Shown here in pieces: positions 8,418-16,537 of a stretch of 64,000 bases of DNA. The stretch is from Pseudomonas azerbaijanoccidentalis (lineage in GTDB: Bacteria > Pseudomonadota > Gammaproteobacteria > Pseudomonadales > Pseudomonadaceae). The notes beneath the pieces are model-generated. The model did no database searches. It worked only from the letters and a program-made list of their open reading frames with translations, and was not told where the DNA came from. The DNA is taken from the NCBI RefSeq assembly GCF_019145495.1, contig NZ_JAHSTU010000002.1, positions 62,001 to 126,000 on the forward strand. The letters are read 5' to 3'. The translations under genes and the position numbers were made by a program. How positions within the stretch are numbered: the stretch's first letter is position 1; each line of letters opens with the position of its first letter.

Positions 8418-9800
8418 TCAGAACGATTGAGGTCGATTCGGAGCCGTGGCCTGAAAAAATGCCCGGGCTCGTTTATCGCAAGCGCAGGCCACATTAATGC
8501 GCAGCCAATCACAGGGATCACCAAGGGGGCTGAAGGCTGTGGCAGAAGACAACGCGACGCCATGGCGTTGCGCCTGCGCTCGCACCTCGGCACCCTCCAG
8601 CCATCGTGAACGTGCCCAGATGAACAGGCCGGCAGCGGGTTTGCCGAAAACCTCCCACTCGGCATCTTCAAGCAACTGCAAAGCAGCCTGCCTGTCGCTG
8701 CTCAGGCGCTGCCTTTGGCGCTTCAGCAACTTGCGATACGCGCCATTGCCCAGCAAACATGCCAGCACTGCTTCACAAAATCGTGAAGCGCCCATGCTGC
8801 TGATCATCTTGACTTCGGCCAGTCGCGCAATCACTTCGGCACTGGCCACCACAAAGCCGACGCGCAGGGAACTGCTGAGGGTTTTGGAGTAACTGCCAAC
8901 GTAGATCACACTGTCATCCAGTGCTGCGAGGCGCACACCGGTGCCGCTGTGAAGATCAGCGTAGACATCATCCTCTATCAACAGCACGCCGTGTTTTTTC
9001 GCCAGTTGCAACACCCGTTGCGCCACCACCGGCACCAGACTGCCGCCTGTAGGATTGTGATGAAAGCTGTTGATGAACAGTCCGCGTGGCCGGTGCTTCT
9101 GCAACAGTTGCTCCAGTACGGCAACGTCAGGCCCATGGGGCGTTCGCGGCACCTCCAGCAAACTGATGCCGTGCAACCTGAGCAAGTCGAACAACAGCGG
9201 GTAACCCGGGCTTTCCACCACCGCGTAATCACCCGGCTTGAACAACGTTCGCACGATCAAGTCCAACCCCTGACTGGCGCCTGCGGTGGTCATGATGCGG
9301 CTGTCTTCAACGTCGATTTCCAGCGGTTTCAGGCGCTTGAGGATTTGTTCGCGCAAGGCCGGCAATCCCAAAGGCGTGCTGTAGTTGAACAGGCCGGTCA
9401 TGTCGGTGCGGCTGACCTGGCGGATCGCGTAAATCAAATCATCCGTCTCTCGCCAGCTTTCGGGCAACCCACCGCAGCCCAGTTGCAGTTCGCACAACTG
9501 TCCCGATTTGGGTTCTGCGCCTTGAAAGCACAAATCATCCTGCCGAACCTGAGCGGCAAGTGTTGGAGTGGCGACAACGAAACCAGCGCCCTGTCGTGAC
9601 TCCAGTACACCCTTCACTACCAGGCGTTCACAGGCCTCGACGACACAGGACTGGCTAAGCAGATTGATTCGCGCGATCTGTCGGACCGGAGGTAAACGCG
9701 CGCCCGGCGCCACCTCGTTGCAATGCAGCCAACAGACCAGTGCATCGACGATTTGCTGTACGACCGGCACCAATGCCTGTCGATCGATTCTCAATTCCAT
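8418..9800 (-). CDS. MocR-type GntR regulator with aminotransferase domain
   Basis: A 460-residue fusion of an N-terminal GntR winged helix (residues ~10-75, APGARLPPVRQIARINLLSQ) with a fold-type I aminotransferase domain. The PLP lysine lies in VGSYSKTLSSSLRVGF. MocR regulators use PLP or amino acid derivatives as effectors and usually control a neighbouring divergent gene. Here the upstream side holds a REP pair and then a co-oriented SDR gene, so the target is unclear. The start is ATG 9800 or TTG 9806; AGGAG lies 11 or 5 bases upstream respectively. Confidence 0.9.
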   Translation of the reverse strand: MELRIDRQALVPVVQQIVDALVCWLHCNEVAPGARLPPVRQIARINLLSQSCVVEACERLVVKGVLESRQGAGFVVATPTLAAQVRQDDLCFQGAEPKSGQLCELQLGCGGLPESWRETDDLIYAIRQVSRTDMTGLFNYSTPLGLPALREQILKRLKPLEIDVEDSRIMTTAGASQGLDLIVRTLFKPGDYAVVESPGYPLLFDLLRLHGISLLEVPRTPHGPDVAVLEQLLQKHRPRGLFINSFHHNPTGGSLVPVVAQRVLQLAKKHGVLLIEDDVYADLHSGTGVRLAALDDSVIYVGSYSKTLSSSLRVGFVVASAEVIARLAEVKMISSMGASRFCEAVLACLLGNGAYRKLLKRQRQRLSSDRQAALQLLEDAEWEVFGKPAAGLFIWARSRWLEGAEVRAQAQRHGVALSSATAFSPLGDPCDWLRINVACACDKRARAFFQATAPNRPQSF

Positions 9801-9939
9801 GAGCAAGAAAACTCCTGTGGGTTCTGCCGAAAACAGTTAATCACAGGAGCAATCGACGGGATGTGCGACAACGCCGCCAAAACCCGTGGTTTTAATTATT
9901 TGAAACACACTGCCGAGGTACTCAACGCAAGCAAAAAAA

Positions 9940-10032
9940 CCTGTGGGAGCGAGCCTGCTCGCGATGCGATGTATCAGCCAACAATGATGTCGACTGACAC
10001 GCCCTCATCGCGAACAGGCTCGCTCCTACAGG
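9940..10032. repeat. REPIN-like element, family B, copy 1
   Basis: Inverted pair GGAGCGAGCCTGCTCGCGAT ... ATCGCGAACAGGCTCGCTCC around a ~45-base spacer with GTATCAGCCAACA and GTCGACTGACACGCCC. The whole ~90-base unit recurs at 14971 with nearly the same spacer. It lies between the MocR gene and the SDR gene. Confidence 0.9.
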
Positions 10033-10055
10033 TTCGGTGTTTTCTATAAGGGGGG

Positions 10056-10817
10056 TTAGAACGCCGTGACGCCACCATCCACAGCCAGTGAATGGCCCGT
10101 GGTAAAGGCAGCGCCATCGCTGCACAGGTACAGCACCGCGCTGGCGATTTCCTCCACCTTGCCGATACGACCCACCGGATGCATGGCGTTAGCGAACTCG
10201 CCTTTCTTCGGGTCGGCCTCGTAGGCGCGGCGGAACATGTCGGTGTCGATCACGGCCGGGCAGACCGCATTGACGCGGATCTTTTTCTTGGCGTATTCGA
10301 TGGCAGCGGATTTGGTCAGGCCGATCACCGCGTGCTTGGAGGCGGCATAGATGCTCATCTTCGGCGCGGCGCCGAGGCCAGCCACCGAAGCCGTGTTGAC
10401 GATCGAGCCACCGCCCTGGGCCAGCAGCAACGGCAACTGATACTTCATGCACAGCCACACACCTTTGACGTTGACGCCCATGATCGCGTCGAACTCGTCG
10501 ATCGTACCCTCGGCCAACTTGCCCTTCTCGATCTCGATGCCGGCATTGTTGAAGGCATAGTCGAGGCGGCCGTAAGTATTGACCACTTCTTCCATCAGAT
10601 TTTTTACTTCGCTTTCGATGGTGACGTTGCAACGCACGAAGGTCGCTTCGCCGCCCGCCGTACGAATCAGCGCAACCGTCCCCTCGCCTCCCGCCGTATC
10701 CATGTCGGCCACGACCACCTTCAAGCCCTCGGCGGCGAACGCCTGGGCGGTTGCTCGGCCGATACCATTGGCGGCGCCGGTCACTACAGCCACCTGGCCG
10801 GAAAACGTCATGCTCAT
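10056..10817 (-). CDS. Short-chain dehydrogenase/reductase (SDR) family oxidoreductase
   Basis: A 253-residue classical SDR. The cofactor site TGAANGIG is at residues ~13-20, NNAG follows near residue 90, and the catalytic Tyr/Lys pair is in YAASK near residue 155. The C-terminal SLAVDGGVTA ending is typical of the glucose-1-dehydrogenase-like subgroup. It should use NAD(H) or NADP(H) to interconvert an alcohol and a ketone; the substrate is not evident. GAGGACATAACA precedes the ATG. It is divergent from the CurA-like gene with ~235 bases between them. Confidence 0.88.
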   Translation of the reverse strand: MSMTFSGQVAVVTGAANGIGRATAQAFAAEGLKVVVADMDTAGGEGTVALIRTAGGEATFVRCNVTIESEVKNLMEEVVNTYGRLDYAFNNAGIEIEKGKLAEGTIDEFDAIMGVNVKGVWLCMKYQLPLLLAQGGGSIVNTASVAGLGAAPKMSIYAASKHAVIGLTKSAAIEYAKKKIRVNAVCPAVIDTDMFRRAYEADPKKGEFANAMHPVGRIGKVEEIASAVLYLCSDGAAFTTGHSLAVDGGVTAF

Positions 10818-11054
10818 TGTTATGTCCTCGAAGAGAAGTTTGCGGGGGGATCGCGTGGTCCCAGTCTAGCCACAGCAGCCCGCGGCGAGGCAGCACTATC
10901 AAGTGGCCGGTTGGCTACCCATGCGTTGCAGTGATGGAACTGCCGTACCAACTATCACTGCACTGGATCGGCCTGCATTCGCCGCATCAGCCAAACTTGC
11001 GACATCGCCCGCGAAGGTCTATCAACAAGGCTTCATTCATCTTGAGTGCCTGCC

Positions 11055-12059
11055 ATGACATCCCAGACCAATCGCCAGTTCCTGCTCGCCAAACGCCCGG
11101 TGGGCGCCGCGACCCGCGAGACATTCACCTATCAAGAAGTACCGGTCGGCGAGCCACAGGCTGGGCAGATCCTGGTCAAGAACGAATACCTGTCCCTGGA
11201 CCCGGCCATGCGTGGCTGGATGAACGAGGGCAAGTCCTACATTCCACCCGTTGGGCTAGGTGAGGTGATGCGCGCTCTGGGCGTCGGCAAAGTCGTTGCT
11301 TCGAACAACCCGCAGTTCGCCGTCGGCGACTACGTCAATGGCGCGCTGGGCGTGCAGGATTATTTCCTCGGTGAGCCACGCGGTTTCTACAAGGTCGATC
11401 CGCAACTGGCACCGCTCCCACGCTACCTGTCCGCGCTGGGTATGACCGGCATGACCGCTTACTTCGCGTTGCTCGATGTCGGCGCACCGAAGGCCGGCGA
11501 TACAGTGGTGCTGTCGGGCGCGGCCGGTGCGGTGGGCAGCATTGCCGGGCAAATCGCCAAGATCAAAGGGTGTCGTGTGGTCGGTATCGCTGGCGGTGCA
11601 GACAAGTGCAAGTTCCTGATCGATGAGTTGGGCTTCGACGGCGCCATCGACTACAAGAGCGAAGACGTCCTCGCCGGCCTCAAGCGCGAATGCCCGAAAG
11701 GCGTCGACGTGTATTTCGATAACGTCGGCGGTGACATCCTCGACGCGGTGCTGAGCCGTCTGAACATGAAGGCGCGCGTGGTGATCTGCGGCGCCATCAG
11801 CCAGTACAACAACAAGGAAGCGGTCAAAGGTCCGGCCAATTATCTGTCGTTGCTGGTCAACCGCGCACGGATGGAAGGCTTTGTGGTGATGGACTACGCC
11901 GCGCAATACGCCAGTGCCGCGCAGGAAATGGCCGGCTGGATGGCCAAGGGGCAGCTCAAGAGCAAGGAAGACATTGTCGAGGGACTGGAGACGTTCCCCG
12001 AGACGCTGATGAAATTGTTCAGCGGGGAGAATTTCGGCAAGTTGGTGTTGAAGGTTTAA
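11055..12059 (+). CDS. NADP-dependent oxidoreductase, CurA-like (zinc-independent MDR family)
   Basis: A 334-residue medium-chain reductase of the leukotriene B4 12-hydroxydehydrogenase / curcumin reductase type. The Rossmann motif SGAAGAVGSIAGQIAKIKG lies at ~150, and the N-terminal SLDPAMRGWM is characteristic. These enzymes reduce the double bond of alpha,beta-unsaturated ketones and aldehydes with NADPH. I use ATG 11055; the in-frame GTG at 11046 overlaps the likely Shine-Dalgarno TTGAG. A family A repeat lies just after the stop and may terminate the transcript. Confidence 0.9.
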   Translation: MTSQTNRQFLLAKRPVGAATRETFTYQEVPVGEPQAGQILVKNEYLSLDPAMRGWMNEGKSYIPPVGLGEVMRALGVGKVVASNNPQFAVGDYVNGALGVQDYFLGEPRGFYKVDPQLAPLPRYLSALGMTGMTAYFALLDVGAPKAGDTVVLSGAAGAVGSIAGQIAKIKGCRVVGIAGGADKCKFLIDELGFDGAIDYKSEDVLAGLKRECPKGVDVYFDNVGGDILDAVLSRLNMKARVVICGAISQYNNKEAVKGPANYLSLLVNRARMEGFVVMDYAAQYASAAQEMAGWMAKGQLKSKEDIVEGLETFPETLMKLFSGENFGKLVLKV

Positions 12060-12070
12060 AGCAAAAGATC

Positions 12071-12147
12071 AGAAGATCGCAGGCTGCGCCAGCGCCTACA
12101 TGGGACTGGATTCCCCTGTAGGCGCTGCCGAAGACTGCGATCTTTTT
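12071..12147. repeat. REP pair, family A, copy 2
   Basis: Diverged inverted pair: AGAAGATCGCAGGCTGCGCC ... TAGGCGCTGCCGAAGACTGC followed by GATCTTTTT. It fills the gap between the convergent CurA-like and pyrF genes. Confidence 0.85.
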
Positions 12148-12844
12148 ACGCCAGTTCAGCCACCACCGAAGCCAACGCCTTGGCCGGATCGGCCGCCTGG
12201 CTGATCGGACGGCCGATCACCAGATAGTCGGAACCGGCGTCCAGTGCCTGACGCGGGGTCAGGATGCGCCGTTGGTCGTCCTGGGCGCTGCCCGCCGGAC
12301 GAATCCCCGGGGTCACCAGTTGCAGCGACGGGTGCGCCGATTTCAGGGCCTGGGCTTCCAGGGCCGAGCACACCAGACCGTCCATCCCGGCTTTTTCCGC
12401 CAGTGCGGCCAGGCGCAGCACCTGCTCCTGCGGCTCGATGTCCAGGCCGATACCCGCCAGGTCCTCACGCTCCATGCTGGTCAACACGGTCACGCCGATC
12501 AGCAAAGGCTGCGGGCCGCTGCGCTTGTCCAACACTTCACGGCAGGCCGCCATCATGCGCAGGCCACCCGAGCAATGCACGTTGACCATCCACACCCCCA
12601 TTTCCGCAGCGGCTTTCACAGCCATGGCGGTGGTGTTCGGAATGTCGTGGAACTTGAGGTCCAGGAACACTTCGAAACCCTTGTCGCGCAAGGTGCCGAC
12701 GATTTCCGAGGCGCAGCTGGTGAACAGCTCTTTACCGACTTTGACCCGGCACAGTTTCGGGTCCAACTGATCGGCCAGCTTCAGTGCGGCGTCACGGGTA
12801 GGGAAATCCAGGGCGACGATGATAGGAGTCTGGCAGGCGGACAT
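12146..12844 (-). CDS. pyrF: Orotidine 5'-phosphate decarboxylase
   Basis: The last step of UMP synthesis: OMP to UMP plus CO2. The 232-residue length fits bacterial PyrF. The active-site signature [15 protein letters not shown], with its Asp and Lys, is intact near residues 60-75. IIVALDFPT at the N-terminus and VTPGIRPAG near residue 180 are the phosphate- and base-binding segments. I start at ATG 12844 (MSACQTP), with GAGAG upstream; an in-frame ATG 12 codons earlier has no ribosome-binding site. It is the last gene before a convergent REP pair. Confidence 0.97.
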   Translation of the reverse strand: MSACQTPIIVALDFPTRDAALKLADQLDPKLCRVKVGKELFTSCASEIVGTLRDKGFEVFLDLKFHDIPNTTAMAVKAAAEMGVWMVNVHCSGGLRMMAACREVLDKRSGPQPLLIGVTVLTSMEREDLAGIGLDIEPQEQVLRLAALAEKAGMDGLVCSALEAQALKSAHPSLQLVTPGIRPAGSAQDDQRRILTPRQALDAGSDYLVIGRPISQAADPAKALASVVAELA

Positions 12845-13128
12845 GAGTGGGCTCTCAGGCAAGTCGAAATCGGCGCGCATTGTAGCGGAACCAGCGCCGC
12901 TGCGGGACCCGATGATCGGTAAATCGTCGACAGCGCTCAGGCAAGACTAGACCTTGGCGCAATTGTGTCGAGTTCGGTACATACCCGACACGCCCACAAC
13001 ACCCTTGCCCGCTACCCTCGCCAACCGCAATACGTCCTTACAACAGCACTTCCCGCCCCCGGGCCGGACGCCTATGCTGGAACCACAACCTCGCAGCCCA
13101 TCTTTGTGGTTGGCAGCCTACCTGGCAG

Positions 13129-13899
13129 ATGAACGCACGCATGCACAACACCCAAGCCCCCGTTAACGACGATCAAAAAGCGCCCGGCGACGACAAACGC
13201 TGGAACATTCGCGCCCTGATCGTCGACGATGACGTCCCGATCCGCGAACTGATGATCGACTACCTGGCCCGGTTCAACATCCACGCCATTGGCGTCACCG
13301 ATGGCGCGGCGATGCGCCTGGCCATGCAAGCGGAACATTTCGACGTGGTGGTGCTCGACCTGATGCTGCCCGGCGAGGACGGCCTGTCGCTGTGCCGCTG
13401 GTTGCGCGCCGAGTCGGACATCCCGATCCTGATGCTCACCGCCCGCTGCGAACCCACCGACCGGATCATCGGCCTGGAACTGGGCGCCGACGATTACATG
13501 GCCAAGCCGTTCGAGCCACGGGAGCTGGTGGCACGCATCCAGACCATTCTGCGCCGGGTGCGTGACGACCGCAGTGAACAGCGAGCGAACATCCGCTTCG
13601 ACAACTGGCGCCTGAACAGCGTGTTGCGCCAACTGATCGCCGCCGACGGTCTGGTGGTGCCGCTGTCCAACGCCGAATTCCGCCTGCTCTGGGTCTTCAT
13701 CGAACGTCCGCGTCGGGTCCTGAGCCGCGAACAATTGCTGGATGCCGCCCGTGGCCGTTCGATTGAAGCGTTTGATCGCAGCATCGACCTGCTGGTGTCG
13801 CGCTTGCGCCAGAAACTCGGTGACGACCCCAAAGCCCCTCAGTTGATCAAAACCGTGCGCGGCGAAGGCTACCTGTTCGACGCGCGAGACATCGGCTGA
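13129..13899 (+). CDS. OmpR-family response regulator
   Basis: A 256-residue two-domain regulator. The receiver domain (~25-140) has the acidic pair DDD, the phosphoacceptor Asp in VVLDLMLPGEDG and the conserved Lys in YMAKPFEPREL. The C-terminal winged helix (~160-250) includes SIDLLVSRLRQKL and VRGEGYLF. About 20 polar residues precede the receiver domain. The start is ATG 13129 or 13141; neither has a strong ribosome-binding site. The stop overlaps the start of the histidine kinase gene by one base (TGATG), so the pair is translationally coupled. The signal is unknown. Confidence 0.93.
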   Translation: MNARMHNTQAPVNDDQKAPGDDKRWNIRALIVDDDVPIRELMIDYLARFNIHAIGVTDGAAMRLAMQAEHFDVVVLDLMLPGEDGLSLCRWLRAESDIPILMLTARCEPTDRIIGLELGADDYMAKPFEPRELVARIQTILRRVRDDRSEQRANIRFDNWRLNSVLRQLIAADGLVVPLSNAEFRLLWVFIERPRRVLSREQLLDAARGRSIEAFDRSIDLLVSRLRQKLGDDPKAPQLIKTVRGEGYLFDARDIG

Positions 13900-14948
13900 T
13901 GCGTGGGCGCTTCGATACGCTGTTTGGCCGCCTGTTTGGCGTGCTGTTGGTGGCGATTATCCTGGCGCACCTGTTGGCGTTTGCCTGGTTTCACTATTAC
14001 GGCCCTCCGCCACCGCCGCCGCCTCCGGAGTTTTCCGAAGCGTTTGACGAACAACGTCCGGCTACCGATCCGCGAATCAACAGCCGACCACCACGGCCAT
14101 GGTTCGGTGGACCGCTGGTGCCGCTGACGTTTCAGTTGATCTCGCTGATCATTGCCGCGTGGTACGGCGCCAAGTTGCTGAGCCGGCCGATCCAGCGCCT
14201 GAGCGACGCCGCCGAGCGCTTGAGCGAAAACCTCGACAGCGAGCCTCTCGACGAATCCGGCCCGCGGGAAGCGCGGCAGGCGGCCCATACGTTCAACAAG
14301 ATGCAGCGCCGGATCATCGAGCAAGTGAAACAACGCTCACGCATGCTCGGCGCGGTGTCCCACGACCTGCGCACGCCACTGTCACGGTTGAAGCTGCGGC
14401 TGGAGCAAATCGACGACGACAAACTGCAAGGTCAGATGCGCCAGGATCTGGACGACATGATCAGCATGCTCGACGCCACCCTCACCTATCTGCACGAACA
14501 GCGCACCAGCGAGGCGCCGCAATGGATGGATGTGCAGGCGCTGGTTGAATCCCTGAGCGAAAACGCCCAGGACCAGGGTGCCGATGTTCAGGCCACTGGT
14601 CACTGCGCACCGCTACAGGTGCAACCCATGGCGTTGCGTTCCTGTGTCAACAACCTGCTGGACAACGCGCTGCGTTACGCGGGCCAGGCGCTGATCACCC
14701 TGGAAGACCATCGCGAGCAACTGATCATCCGGGTCATCGACCACGGACCGGGGATTGCGGCGGAACAACGTGAAGCGGTGTTTGAACCGTTCTTCCGACT
14801 GGAAGGTTCGCGTAATCGAAATTCCGGCGGAGTTGGTCTGGGCATGACCATTGCCCGTGAAGCGGCGGAGCGCCTGGGTGGGCAATTGAGTCTGGAAGAA
14901 ACCCCGGGGGGCGGGCTGACCGCGATCATTCGTTTGCCGCGAATCTAA
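13899..14948 (+). CDS. Sensor histidine kinase with short polyproline periplasmic loop
   Basis: A 349-residue partner of the preceding response regulator. TM1 lies at ~10-30 and TM2 at ~75-95. Between them is a short periplasmic loop carrying a run of eight prolines (GPPPPPPPPEF). HAMP (~95-145) follows, then the H-box VSHDLRTPLSRLK, N-box NNLLDNALRYA, and the G-boxes DHGPGIAAE and GGVGLGMTIARE. The ~40-residue loop is too short for a PAS or Cache sensor, so sensing is probably through the membrane or a partner protein. Confidence 0.92.
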   Translation: MRGRFDTLFGRLFGVLLVAIILAHLLAFAWFHYYGPPPPPPPPEFSEAFDEQRPATDPRINSRPPRPWFGGPLVPLTFQLISLIIAAWYGAKLLSRPIQRLSDAAERLSENLDSEPLDESGPREARQAAHTFNKMQRRIIEQVKQRSRMLGAVSHDLRTPLSRLKLRLEQIDDDKLQGQMRQDLDDMISMLDATLTYLHEQRTSEAPQWMDVQALVESLSENAQDQGADVQATGHCAPLQVQPMALRSCVNNLLDNALRYAGQALITLEDHREQLIIRVIDHGPGIAAEQREAVFEPFFRLEGSRNRNSGGVGLGMTIAREAAERLGGQLSLEETPGGGLTAIIRLPRI

Positions 14949-14970
14949 ATATCGCCCCGCTCCACTGGGC

Positions 14971-15056
14971 AAGCGAGCCTGCTCGCGATTGCGGTATATC
15001 AGCCAACATTGATGTCGACTGACACGCCCTCATCGCGAGCAGGCTCGCTCCCACAT
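14971..15056. repeat. REPIN-like element, family B, copy 2
   Basis: Inverted pair AAGCGAGCCTGCTCGCGATT ... ATCGCGAGCAGGCTCGCTCC around a spacer nearly identical to copy 1 at 9940. It lies between the convergent histidine kinase and ketosynthase genes. Confidence 0.92.
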
Positions 15057-15077
15057 GGACCGGGGTAACCCGAAAAC

Positions 15078-16199
15078 TCAGCGTTTACGCAGAATCACGC
15101 TACCGATCGAGTAACCGGCGCCGAACGAGCTGAGTACCGCCAGGGAACCGGCCGGCAGATCGTCCTGGTTCTTGTGGAACGAAATCACCGAACCGGCGGA
15201 GCTGGTGTTGGCGTAGGTGTCGAGAATCACCGGCGCTTCCTGTTCGGTGGCGTCGCGACCGAGCAGTTTCTTGACGATCAGGTGGTTCATGCTGAGGTTG
15301 GCCTGGTGCAGCCAGAAGCGCTTCACGTCGCTGACGTTGAGCTGGTTTTCTTGCAGATGCTCACCGATCAGCTCGGCCACCATCGGGCAGACTTCCTTGA
15401 ACACCTTGCGGCCTTCCTGCACAAACAGTTTGTCCTTGGCACCGATGCCCTCTTCCGCGGCGCGGTTGAGGAAGCCGAAGTTGTTGCGGATGTTGTTCGA
15501 GAACTTGGTCAGCAGCTTGGTGCTGACAATGTCGAACTGATACTTGGACGTCGCCAGGTCAGCACGTTCGATGATCACGGCGGTGGCCGCGTCGCCGAAG
15601 ATGAAGTGGCTGTCGCGATCACGGAAGTTCAGGTGGCCGGTGCAGACTTCCGGGTTGACCATCAGGATCGCCCGGGCATGGCCCAGCTGGATGCTGTTGG
15701 CGGCGGTCTGAATGCCGAAGGTCGCCGAAGAACACGCCACGTTCATGTCAAAACCGAAACCCTGGATGCCCAAGGCTTCCTGTACTTCGATGGCGATGGC
15801 CGGGTAGGCACGTTGCAGGTTGGAGCAAGCGACGATCACACCGTCGATGTCCGCGGCGGTCTTGCCGGCGCGTTGCAAGGCTTGTTCGGCAGCGCCGATG
15901 GCCATCTGGCAGAGCACCGACCATTCGTCGTTCGAGCGCTCCGGCAGGCGTGGCGCCATGCGTTGCGGGTCGAGGATGCCTTCCTTGTCCATGACAAAGC
16001 GGCTCTTGATGCCGGACGCTTTTTCGATGAACGCTGCGCTGGACTCGGTCAACGCTTCGACTTCGCCGCGCGCAATGGCGTCTGCGTTGTCGGCGTTGAA
16101 TTGCGCCACATAGGTATTGAAAGACTGCACCAGCTCTTCGTTGGAGATGCTGTTGGCCGGGGTGTACAGGCCGGTGCCACTGATGACGACGTTATGCAT
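15078..16199 (-). CDS. Beta-ketoacyl-ACP synthase III (FabH-like, PA3286 type)
   Basis: A 373-residue thiolase-fold enzyme that condenses an acyl-CoA with malonyl-ACP. The catalytic Cys is in NVACSSATF (~residue 150), the His in FWLHQANLSM (~300) and the Asn in YANTSSAGS (~330). It is ~50 residues longer than typical FabH, with an insert after the N-terminal strand. P. aeruginosa PA3286, of the same size and also near hrpA, is reported to feed octanoyl-CoA from beta-oxidation into fatty acid synthesis; by analogy this may do the same. ATG 16199 has TTAGAGAC upstream; earlier in-frame starts lack family similarity. Confidence 0.9.
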   Translation of the reverse strand: MHNVVISGTGLYTPANSISNEELVQSFNTYVAQFNADNADAIARGEVEALTESSAAFIEKASGIKSRFVMDKEGILDPQRMAPRLPERSNDEWSVLCQMAIGAAEQALQRAGKTAADIDGVIVACSNLQRAYPAIAIEVQEALGIQGFGFDMNVACSSATFGIQTAANSIQLGHARAILMVNPEVCTGHLNFRDRDSHFIFGDAATAVIIERADLATSKYQFDIVSTKLLTKFSNNIRNNFGFLNRAAEEGIGAKDKLFVQEGRKVFKEVCPMVAELIGEHLQENQLNVSDVKRFWLHQANLSMNHLIVKKLLGRDATEQEAPVILDTYANTSSAGSVISFHKNQDDLPAGSLAVLSSFGAGYSIGSVILRKR

Positions 16200-16418
16200 G
16201 GTCGTGTCTCTAATCTGTTCAGGCAGAAAGCATTGGTACCGTCGTACCAACACACAAAGGGTTCGTTCCCGTGACGGGAAAGCCAACCTGGCATCGCTTT
16301 ATTCCGTACCGCCCGAACCTGAGAGGCTCAAAACCGCGGGGCCGGCGTTTATAGGCGCGAAGTTTGCCATAAACGTGGGCATTTCGCCCCTTTTTGCTGG
16401 ATGGCCCCATACGCAAAT
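16200..16418. other. Spacer upstream of the ketosynthase gene
   Basis: About 220 bases holding the presumed minus-strand promoter and leader of the ketosynthase gene. No operator, RNA gene or coding frame could be supported. A REP pair follows at 16419. Confidence 0.4.
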
Positions 16419-16496
16419 GTAGGAGCTGCCGAAGGCTGCGATCTGTTGATCTGGGTTTTAAAAATCAAAAGATCGCAGCCTTCGGCAGCGCCTACA
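16419..16496. repeat. REP pair, family A, copy 3 (opposite polarity)
   Basis: TAGGAGCTGCCGAAGGCTGC ... GATCGCAGCCTTCGGCAGCG. Here GTAGGAGC is at the outer ends and GATCT/AGATC faces the ~30-base centre, the reverse of copies 1 and 2. It lies between the hrpA 3' end and the ketosynthase leader. Confidence 0.88.
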
Positions 16497-16537
16497 GTAG
16501 ATCCCAATGGATCATGGGAGTCGCGAAGCAGTCGGGA

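Noticed and set aside
15174..16274. A 366-codon open frame antisense to the ketosynthase
   Set aside because: It covers the same bases as a conserved KAS III gene with an intact catalytic triad on the other strand.
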